From: Sphingomonadales bacterium
GTDB lineage: Bacteria; Pseudomonadota; Alphaproteobacteria; Sphingomonadales; Sphingomonadaceae
Assembly: GCA_016720115.1 (NCBI GenBank)
Contig: JADJXT010000001.1
Coordinates: 496,001 to 560,000 of the forward strand
DNA: 64,000 nt
Direction of reading: 5' to 3'
Shown in pieces: positions 27,670 through 35,322 of the stretch. The notes below the pieces were generated by a model. The model had not been told where the DNA came from and made no database searches. It saw only the letters and a program-made list of their open reading frames with translations. Made by a program: the position numbers and the translations under genes. How positions within the stretch are numbered: the stretch's first letter is position 1; every line of letters begins with the position of its first letter.

Positions 27670-28437
27670 AGGTCTCATAAGTTGATTCAGAGGGCGCAGG
27701 AAGATGCCCGACAGACCAAGCTCATCCACGAGGCACGGGAAGAGTGGCAGGGTGTACGGCAACCGCATCTGCATGATGTTCTGCTTGATCAGGGTGAGCA
27801 GAGCTGTCCCAACCGTGTGGCTCGCCTTGCATGGCAAGCCGGGATCAAAGCTCAAGTTGGCTATAAGCGGCGTCCAGACAGCTATTGTGGCACGCCATCA
27901 GTTGTGATCGACAATACGTTGGATCGCCAGTTTGCAGTGTCAGCGTCCGACGCAGCATGGGTAACAGACACCACCTTCATCAGAACGCATGAGGGCTTCG
28001 CTTACCTCTCAGTGGTGATCGATCTCTATTCACGGCGGTGGTTGGTTGGCAGATACAAAGTCGGCAGACCGCTGATCTGGTCTGCCAGGCACTGCTGATA
28101 GCGGTGTGGCGCAGAAAGCCGAAGAACGTAGTTCTGATCCACTCCATCAGGGCTCACAGTTTATCTCCCGCGAATGAACCTGGCTCCTCCATGCCCACAA
28201 TCTCAAGCACTCAATGGGCAGGCGCGGGAACTGCCATGATAATGCGTTCGCTGAGAGCTTCCTTAACCTGCTCAAACGCGAACGGATCCGAAGGCGGACA
28301 TAAAAAACCCGCGCAGAAGCTCGGCAGGATGAGTTCGACTACATCGAAATTCTATAACCCCGTGCGAAAGCACGCCACAAACCCCATGTTGTCACCTGTG
28401 AACTTCGAACGACAGCAAAAAACAAACAATGAAGGCG
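27670..28437 (+). pseudogene. IS3-family transposase remnant, copy 2
   Basis: Duplicate of 23139-23905 with the same frameshifts; the only difference is one extra A near the end. The shared frameshifts show that the element was already dead before duplication. Confidence 0.75.
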
Positions 28438-28589
28438 TCTAGATCACTAGGCGCTATTCACTTCAATGTCTTCAATCTCAATGTTCCCCGTCAGCGCCTA
28501 TGGCCCAGTTCATCGATCCGAAGTCAGGTGAAGTCTTGTCATTGCCGCTCCAATCGGAGACAAGTGGTCTCAACTTTGGTGACGCGAAA

Positions 28590-29617
28590 ATGACCCACAT
28601 CTCATACAAAAAGAATTTTCAGATATTCGACAAGTTACATCGTTGAGACTCCTTGTTGATTTCGCGCGCGAACACGACATTCCAGCCCTCGAAATCCTGA
28701 AAGGAACGGAATTAGATCTGGATGATATTGAAGACCCATATTGCGAAATTCAGGTCTGGCAAGAACTCCGAGCAATTCAAAACTTGCTGGAGATAGACGA
28801 TGATCCTGCCAACGGCGTGATTTTGGGAATGCGCCAACACCTGACCTGTTATGGAACACTAGGTTTCGCCATGATGGCTAGCCGCACGCTGGAACAAGCG
28901 CTAACGATTGGCGCCAAATTCTACAAGATATCTTTGTGGATCAACGAAGTTTCCGTTGTCCGAGATCCTGACACCATCAAATTCGTGATTCTTGGGCACA
29001 AGCTGCCACCATTCAGTCAACACTTTCTAGCTACAAGAGGCATGGCTGCCCTGGTTACCTGGGTCCAAGAGTTAACCAATTCCGAAGTATATCCATGCCA
29101 AACTTCATTCAAGAACGATAGACCGGACAATATGGATGAGGTTGGAAAGGCGTTTGGAACAGAAACGCTATTTGGGCAGAAAAACTATTCAATTTCATTC
29201 AATCGCAGCTTGTTTCGTATGCAATTGAAATTCGATGACCGTTGGTCACGCATGAGATTAGAGGACAAGCTGAGCAACACCCTTGAAAGGCGCCACTCAA
29301 GTACAAAAAACAGAGTCAAGGAAATGCTTCTGCAGATGTCAAATGAAAAGCTGTCCACTGAGCCAGAAATTTGTCGAGCTTTAGGGTGCTCAATGAGTAC
29401 TCTGAGGCGTCGTTTGCATACAGAAGAAACAAATTTTCGACAAATCCAGTCCGAAGTTATTTTTGAACGTGCTTGCCAGCTCTTATTATCATCAACCATG
29501 ACATTAGAGCAGATCGCTTACACGCTTGGATACTCTGAAGCAGGTAGTTTTTGTCGAGCTTTTAAACGGGTCGGTGGAATGGCACCCGGTCGTTGGCGCA
29601 AAGCGAATACATCCTAG
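28590..29617 (+). CDS. pegR: AraC-family regulator, PegR-like (copy 2, 5' homopolymer frameshift)
   Basis: Identical to copy 1 from the TTG at 28643 onward: sensor domain then paired AraC helix-turn-helix motifs. Upstream, ATG 28590 is separated from the frame by an A run of five where six would give the continuous 342-residue protein. If translation depends on that ATG, neither copy is functional as written. The opposite errors in the two copies make a miscalled run the simpler explanation. Confidence 0.78.
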
Positions 29618-29669
29618 CGATTCCACTGCTCAAGCTACAACCTACTCGGCAGGGCGCTTCGACCTCGAC

Positions 29670-29716
29670 TTTTGGTTCTCATGTTCGTTCCTTCGTCACT
29701 ACGACGAGAACCAAAA
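29670..29716 (+). terminator. Inverted repeat after pegR, copy 2
   Basis: Same 11-bp inverted repeat as at 25140-25186, in the second unit. Confidence 0.55.
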
Positions 29717-29728
29717 CCCTCCTAAACT

Positions 29729-29914
29729 TCAACCGCTAATCTGTCTCATGAACGCTGACGGGGAACAGTCGCAGCTCTCATAAGCCTCTCTGTTGCGCCA
29801 TCGCGTGATTTCATACTCGGCCGCGCCGTCAAAATAATCGAACACTGGAAATGGAATTCGACGCTGGGCGAGACGATGAAAATCAGTCACATTGTGACAG
29901 CCTGGAATATTCAT
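29729..29914 (-). pseudogene. FMN-dependent alpha-hydroxy acid dehydrogenase fragment (copy 2)
   Basis: Duplicate of 25199-25384, truncated at the same residue, so the truncation predates the duplication. Confidence 0.75.
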
Positions 29915-29930
29915 CTGCGTCACTCCAAAT

Positions 29931-31640
29931 CTAGGAGTTTTTGATGATCTTTTGGATCGTCTTCTTATCAATCTTACCGGACGCGATACGAACCAATGGC
30001 TCGGTTGTGACCCGGATGTGCTTTGGGATTTTGAAACCGGCAATCTTGAGCTTCAGATTTGATCTTATGGCGTCGACGTCTACTTCCCGATCAACATATA
30101 TTGTCGCCGCAACATCCTCGCCCAGCCTTTGGTCGGCTACGCCGTAAACGCTGACCTCAATAATTGCCGGATCGTTTAACATTGCCGATTCCACCTCGGC
30201 GCAACCGATATTTTCACCACCCCGAATGATGATCTGTTTCAACCGATCTACGATGTAGAGATATCCATCTTCGTCGAGATAAGCGATATCTCCCGTCCTG
30301 AACCAACCACCTTCCAGAAAATCGCCGCTCGAATCTGGTCGGTCCCAATATTTGTGAATCACCGAGGTTCCTCGAACAAGCAATTCTCCGCGCTCTCCGG
30401 CCTTTACAAAGTTATCGTCGCTGTCAACAATTCCGAGCTCAAGAACCGCGCTCACCCTGCCCGAACTGGATGGTCGCATTAGATATTCTTCGCCACCGAT
30501 CGACGTGCCGATCGAGTTGGTTTCAGTCATCCCCCATCCGGTGTACGGCTTTGCATTCTTGAATGTCTCGTCAATGCCCTTCACTTGAGATTCAGCGCGC
30601 GCCGATCCGCCGCCACCCACGGCGAGCAAGCTGCTCACATCTTTATCCTGCTTTTGCGCCGCCAGCATAATGTCTCCCGTCATTGCGGGCGTTCCAACAA
30701 AGCTGACAATTTTTTCTGCCTCAACCAACTCGACAGCGACATTCGGGTCCCATTTGTACATCGCAACAGTCTTCCGCTTTCTGCGGAAACTGGTCAGCAA
30801 TACAGCAAGAAGTCCGTTGACGTGAAAAAGCGGCATGCCAAGCAAGGCTGCGTCCGGATAATGCGGCTTCGATTGCCCTTTGGGCGCGCCACCGTGGATT
30901 GTTGCCAAAACTGCCAGATCAAGCTCCCAGGACAAGAGCGCCGCAATGATGTTGCGGTGCGTCGAGACGGACCCTTTGGGGTGGCCAGTCGATCCCGATG
31001 TAAACAAGATGACCGCATCATCATCGGGTTCGATTTGGATATCGGGAAGCTCGCCGTGCTGACGCAGAAGCTGATCGATGGGTGTGGCACGGTCACATGG
31101 CTCTGAACGGACCGAAATAAGAGTCAGAAAATCAAGACCACTTTGGAGTTTGACTCTGTCAAGCCGTTCCTGGTCGACTATGGCCACCTTTGCCCCGATA
31201 TGCCTAATGCCATACTCAAGCTCGTCCGATTCCCACCATGCATTGAGCCCCGCGACGATCCCTCCGATAGAAGTTATCGCCGCAAATGCGAGCGCCCATT
31301 CAGGGTAGTTGCGAAGGCCAATTGCGACCCGGTCGCCAGGTTTGACTCCATAGTCATCGATCAGGCGTCTGCCCAGATTTGACGCACGCTGATAGAATTC
31401 CTCAAACGTGTAGCGCTCATCATTATAGACAAAAAATGTCTTCTCGCAGCGCGCTTCGCTAATCAGCTGTCTGAGCGAGGTGGGTGCGTTTACGAACCAC
31501 TTTACCTCGTTTCCATTCACACAGACATTTTGCAGTTCATACTTTCTTCCGGGTGCCGTAAGTTTTGCAATAGCTCTTGCCCTATCCACGATCCCAACCT
31601 TTCTAATCCTTCGCTGCAACTTTTGCTCAAATCGGCACAA
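29931..31640 (-). CDS. pegE: Acyl-CoA ligase, PegE-like (copy 2, intact)
   Basis: 569 residues of the class I adenylate-forming family, about the normal length. Motifs in order: LFTSGSTGHPKGSVSTHRN (phosphate loop), the LLGMPLFHVNGLLAVLL region, TGWGMTETNS, WFRTGDIAYLDEDGYLYIVDRLKQ (Asp/Arg hinge) and SGKIDKK with the C-terminal catalytic Lys. In the PEG pathway it activates PEG-carboxylate to its CoA ester, matching pegE of the Sphingopyxis operon pegBCDAE. The order on this strand (receptor, dehydrogenase, permease, GMC dehydrogenase, ligase) agrees exactly. It is probably expressed from upstream promoters, though insertions there may block them. Confidence 0.88.
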   Translation of the reverse strand: MCRFEQKLQRRIRKVGIVDRARAIAKLTAPGRKYELQNVCVNGNEVKWFVNAPTSLRQLISEARCEKTFFVYNDERYTFEEFYQRASNLGRRLIDDYGVKPGDRVAIGLRNYPEWALAFAAITSIGGIVAGLNAWWESDELEYGIRHIGAKVAIVDQERLDRVKLQSGLDFLTLISVRSEPCDRATPIDQLLRQHGELPDIQIEPDDDAVILFTSGSTGHPKGSVSTHRNIIAALLSWELDLAVLATIHGGAPKGQSKPHYPDAALLGMPLFHVNGLLAVLLTSFRRKRKTVAMYKWDPNVAVELVEAEKIVSFVGTPAMTGDIMLAAQKQDKDVSSLLAVGGGGSARAESQVKGIDETFKNAKPYTGWGMTETNSIGTSIGGEEYLMRPSSSGRVSAVLELGIVDSDDNFVKAGERGELLVRGTSVIHKYWDRPDSSGDFLEGGWFRTGDIAYLDEDGYLYIVDRLKQIIIRGGENIGCAEVESAMLNDPAIIEVSVYGVADQRLGEDVAATIYVDREVDVDAIRSNLKLKIAGFKIPKHIRVTTEPLVRIASGKIDKKTIQKIIKNS

Positions 31641-31819
31641 GACTAATACGCTAACCTGGTGTCTGTGATTGCGCCCACACGATCACGACCTTCCAGCGTT
31701 GAACTCCACACCCGGCGTCTGCACATTGTCCTCAAGCCTGATCTGCGGCGCGCATTGCACACCGGGGCGTTCCTTCAGCTTGCATCAATTCTGGATGGAC
31801 GCCTGGTTGATCGATTGCG

Positions 31820-33196
31820 CTAGGTGTAAGATTCGGCTTCATCGAGTATCATTTGCGCCCCTTTTTCGCCGATCATGATGGTAGGCGCATTTGTGTTTCC
31901 CGATACAATAGAAGGCATGATCGAGGCATCGATAACGCGTAGGTTCCTGATGCCCCTCACCCTAAGTGATGAATCGACAACCGCCATCGGATCACTGTCC
32001 GGACCCATCTTGCAGGTGCCAACCGGATGATAGATCGTATCGGCACGGTTTCGAATGTCCTCGATCAATTCATCATCATTATTGCTGGCGGTCGCATATA
32101 CCGGCTTGCCTCTAATCTCATCGAATGCAGGAGCCTGTAAGATTTGTTGCGCGCGTTTGACTCCGGCAAGCAACGTTGCGACGTCACGCTCATCCTTTAG
32201 AAATGCTGGATCGATGAGCGGCGGCGTTGCCGGGTTTGCGTCGGCTAAAGTCAAATTACCATGACTCTTGGGTCTGAGGACACAAACGTGGCAGCTAAAT
32301 CCGCCGCGGCCGTGCCGTTTTAGTCCGTGTTGATCGACCAATGTGAAGGCAAAATGCAGCTGAATATCCGGCGAACGCTCATCCGGATTGGTGAAATAGA
32401 AGGCACCAGATTCATTGAAGTTCGTCGTCAAAATACCGCGCCTTCCGGCAAAATATTTGAATTGGTTCCACGCAACACGAAACACCGAGCGCGCATTTTT
32501 GCCCAGAACATGCTCGCTGTCAGATTGGTACATTAAGCAGAAATCTACATGGTCGTAGAGGTTCTCTCCGACACCAGGAAGTTCATGAACCACCTTGATT
32601 TTATGCGGATCCAACTTGTCCTTGGCGCCAATGCCCGAAAGCAACAGCAACTGTGGGCTTTGGAACGCGCCGCAAGAAAGAATGACCTCCCGCCTGGCTT
32701 TGATTAGCTGCAAGTTGCCGTTTAACTTGACCATCACGCCGGTCGCCTGACCGTTTTCAACCAGAACCTTCTCGACAAATGCTTGTTTGAAGATGGTTAG
32801 ATTCTTGCGCTTTTCAGCTGGCGTAACATAGGCGAGCGCGGCTGAGCAGCGCTTGCCGCGATCCTGCGTCAACTCATAATAGCCAATGCCTTCCTGAGTT
32901 TCGCCGTTGAAATCCTCATTGTAAGGCAGCTGGCAATCCATGCCAGCCTTAATGAACATGTCGTTGAGCGGGTTGGGGCTGCGCGGAGGGGACACGGTTA
33001 GGGGGCCGCCCTGCGCGTGATATTCGTTCGCACCCTTAACCCTGTTTTGCGCCTTCTTAAAGAATGGCAGCACCTCTTCGTATGACCAACCCTCATTCCC
33101 CAATGCCGCCCAGTGCTCATAATCTTCCTTGGCGCCGCGTATGTATACCATCGCATTTATTGAAGAAGAACCACCCAACACCTTGCCGCGCGGTTG
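31820..33196 (-). pseudogene. pegA: PEG dehydrogenase-like GMC oxidoreductase, 3' part
   Basis: The larger part of a GMC flavoprotein, from GKVLGGSSSINAMVYIRG (second GMC signature) to the end. TIYHPVGTCKMG carries the catalytic His and SGNTNAPTIMIGEK the partner residue region. Longer readings to 33523 on this strand include antisense IS sequence and are false. Removing the IS and one copy of its 8-bp target duplication restores GYQPRGKVLGG and a 535-residue protein, the length I recall for Sphingopyxis PEG dehydrogenase. The enzyme oxidises terminal alcohols of PEG. As it stands the flavin domain is severed and the gene is inactive. Confidence 0.88.
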
Positions 33197-33243
33197 GTTA
33201 GCGTCCGCGCTCGTGGTGTAATTTCCGGTGTAGGCGATGGTGT

Positions 33244-33275
33244 ATTCCGGGGTGGGGCATGCCCCACCCCGGAAT
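33244..33275. terminator. 32-bp perfect palindrome inside the IS256-family element
   Basis: attccggggtggggc and its exact complement meet at a central AT, giving a 16-bp arm without a spacer, 79 bases upstream of the transposase start. In RNA it would form a very stable hairpin; it could block transcription entering from outside or serve as a protein site. Confidence 0.6.
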
Positions 33276-33353
33276 GCGGCGTCGCTGGTGGCCACCGGGT
33301 TCATCGTTATGGTGGAGTTTGCACACTTCAACCGTGACGAAGAGGAGTTCCCG

Positions 33354-34568
33354 ATGACCGAGGACAGATTACTGATCGAAGAGCTTGCTGCGAAGGGCGG
33401 CCAACCGGATTTTTTGCGCACCATCGCCGAGAACGTGCTGCAGCTGATCATGGAGGCCGACGTTGATGGCCTGATCGGCGCGGGTCGCCACGAACGCAGC
33501 AGCGAGCGCGCGACCTGGCGCAACGGCTATCGCGACCGTTCGCTGGATACCCGGGTAGGCACGCTGAACCTGAAAATCCCCAAGCTGCGTGCTGGGTCCT
33601 ACTTTCCGGGCTTCCTTGAGCCCCGCAAGATGGTCGAGAAAGCGCTGGTTGCGGTGATCCAGGAAGCGTGGATCGGCGGGGTCAGCACCCGGCGGGTCGA
33701 TGAACTCGTCCAGGCCATGGGCATGACCGGCATCTCCAAGTCCACCGTCTCCAAGCTTTGCAAGGACATTGACGAGCGCGTCCATGCCTTTCTGAAACGC
33801 CCGCTCACCGGCGAATGGCCGTATCTCTGGCTCGATGCCACCTATCTCAAGGTACGCGAAGGCGGGCGGATCATCAGCGTTGCCGCAATAATCGCCATGG
33901 CCGTCAACACCGAGGGCCGGCGCGAGATCGTCGGCCTGCATATCGGCCCCTCGGAAGCGGAGGTCTTCTGGTCCGACTTCCTGAAGGACCTTGTTCGGCG
34001 CGGTCTTACCGGCGTGAAGCTGGTCATCTCCGATGCTCACGAGGGCCTCAAGGGCGCGATCACCCGCGTCATGGGCGCCACCTGGCAGCGCTGCCGGGTG
34101 CACTTCATGCGCAATGCCCTGTCCTATGTGCCCAAGGGCCAGAACACTGTCGTCGCCGCCGCGATCCGCCAGGTCTTCCTGCAGCCCGATCAGAAAAGCG
34201 CAACGCAGGTCTGGCGACAGGTCGCCGACCAGTTGCGCACCCGTTGGCCCAAGCTCGGCGCCTGCATGGACGAGGCCGAAACCGACGTGCTCGCCTACAC
34301 CGGCTTTCCCACCCAGCACCGCACGAAGTTACACTCAACCAATCCGCTCGAGCGGCTCAACAAGGAGGTCAAGCGCCGCGCCGACGTCGTCGGAATCTTC
34401 CCGAACGAAGACAGCATCATCCGCCTCGTCGGGGCTGTGCTGATGGAGCAGAACGACGAGTGGCAGCTCCAGCACCGATACATGCAGATCGAAGGCATGG
34501 CCGAACTCAACCAACCCATGATCGAGGAGGAAAATCAGCCCCTACACATCACCGCCAAAGCCGCCTGA
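33354..34568 (+). CDS. IS256-family (mutator-type) transposase
   Basis: 404 residues from the ATG preceded by GAGGAG. Longer readings into the palindrome are not favoured. The DDE residues are visible as WLDATYLKVREGG, KLVISDAHEGLKGA and TNPLERLNKEVKRRADVVGIFPNE, with the conserved CRVHFMRNAL between the second Asp and the Glu. The length is standard for the family. The gene is complete, so the element is probably still mobile. Confidence 0.93.
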   Translation: MTEDRLLIEELAAKGGQPDFLRTIAENVLQLIMEADVDGLIGAGRHERSSERATWRNGYRDRSLDTRVGTLNLKIPKLRAGSYFPGFLEPRKMVEKALVAVIQEAWIGGVSTRRVDELVQAMGMTGISKSTVSKLCKDIDERVHAFLKRPLTGEWPYLWLDATYLKVREGGRIISVAAIIAMAVNTEGRREIVGLHIGPSEAEVFWSDFLKDLVRRGLTGVKLVISDAHEGLKGAITRVMGATWQRCRVHFMRNALSYVPKGQNTVVAAAIRQVFLQPDQKSATQVWRQVADQLRTRWPKLGACMDEAETDVLAYTGFPTQHRTKLHSTNPLERLNKEVKRRADVVGIFPNEDSIIRLVGAVLMEQNDEWQLQHRYMQIEGMAELNQPMIEEENQPLHITAKAA

Positions 34569-34618
34569 CGATGGCCCACGGCCACAGCCGAAATTACACC
34601 ACCTTGACGGACGCGACC

Positions 34619-34857
34619 CGCGGTTGATATCCGCGCCGACCATTCAGCCCCTCCTGTGGCACGGTTTCGAAGCTCCAGTTATGCGGGCCTTTGGGGACCG
34701 TGAAGGCGAAGTTGAATGGAATCGAAATCAGCGGATTATTATGAGATCCTCCAGCTTCGAGGAGAGCAACTTGATACTTTCCATTCTCTGACAATCTACT
34801 GGCAACTGTGCATCCCGCAGATCCAGCTCCCACCACGACAAAGTCGAATTTGTGCAT
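34619..34857 (-). pseudogene. pegA: PEG dehydrogenase-like GMC oxidoreductase, 5' part
   Basis: Starts MHKFDFVVVGAGSAGCTVAS, the Rossmann dinucleotide fold (G-x-G-x-x-G) of GMC flavoproteins, then VALLEAGGSHNNPL (Glu binding the ribose) and WSFETVPQEGL. The frame leaves the gene at the IS target site after RRGYQPR. It contains only the ADP-binding part of the FAD site. Together with 31820-33196 it forms the broken pegA. Confidence 0.88.
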
Positions 34858-35322
34858 CCCTCGGTTCCTTACCCATATTGGTGTGCAGCGATACAAAGTC
34901 ACTAGGCACACTTGCGCAGCAGTCCAAAATCCCAATGTTGGGGCTAATCTGGCACTTCATTTTGACAACTCAAAATAGTCGCAGGTGAGCTAGATGGTCA
35001 CTGACATTCTTTTTCGAATTATGTGCAATTTCGCTCAAGCGCGATGAAATGATTGAGAAGTGCACGGATCAGTGTTGCCACTTTCCCGGCACCTCGACAG
35101 CCGGTAGGTAAACGGATCCACCACGGTTACACACTTGCTATTGCGGACGTTGGGCGGCAGTTCACAAGGACTGTAACTGATATAAATCCAGCCCTCGTCT
35201 CGTATCACGCTTCGCAACGCCTGGGCTTGAGAAACGACCCGTCGAACCTGCCAATCAAGTTGCGGCCAGTTCGCTAGTCTTGGCAGAACCGTGTGGTCAT
35301 AACTTGGCCGCTCAAGCGCCAG
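34858..35322. other. Intergenic stretch between pegD and pegA
   Basis: 465 bases of lower GC with no supported gene; the short frames on both strands lack ribosome sites and known motifs. In Sphingopyxis PegR is reported to bind a pegA promoter as well as that of pegB, so this gap probably holds that promoter. No specific site can be identified by eye. Confidence 0.5.

Larger units (their letters stand above)
27320..31849. repeat. Tandem duplication, copy 2 (4530 bp)
   Basis: Second unit of the direct repeat. Its left edge joins the pegA 3' tail of copy 1 directly to a repeat of the FAD oxidase start (codons for MTEQAGYYGKRRK at 27320-27361). Its right edge runs on into the remainder of pegA. 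This shows that recombination joined the two catttgcgcc words. Confidence 0.93.
33197..34618 (+). mobile_element. IS256-family insertion sequence
   Basis: 1422 bp with imperfect inverted ends sharing gcgtccg and gtggtgtaatttc at matching offsets. It is flanked by the 8-bp direct repeat cgcggttg (33189-33196 and 34619-34626). The repeat size and the mutator-type transposase agree with IS256. It interrupts pegA. The intact transposase and exact target duplication indicate a recent insertion. Confidence 0.92.

Noticed and set aside
33197..33523. N-terminal extension of the GMC dehydrogenase reading through the IS element
   Set aside because: The residues are antisense to IS256-family ends and transposase; the true N terminus is found beyond the IS at 34619-34857.
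35053..35277. Short frames in the gap upstream of pegA
   Set aside because: Neither strand gives a start signal or recognisable protein; treated as intergenic.
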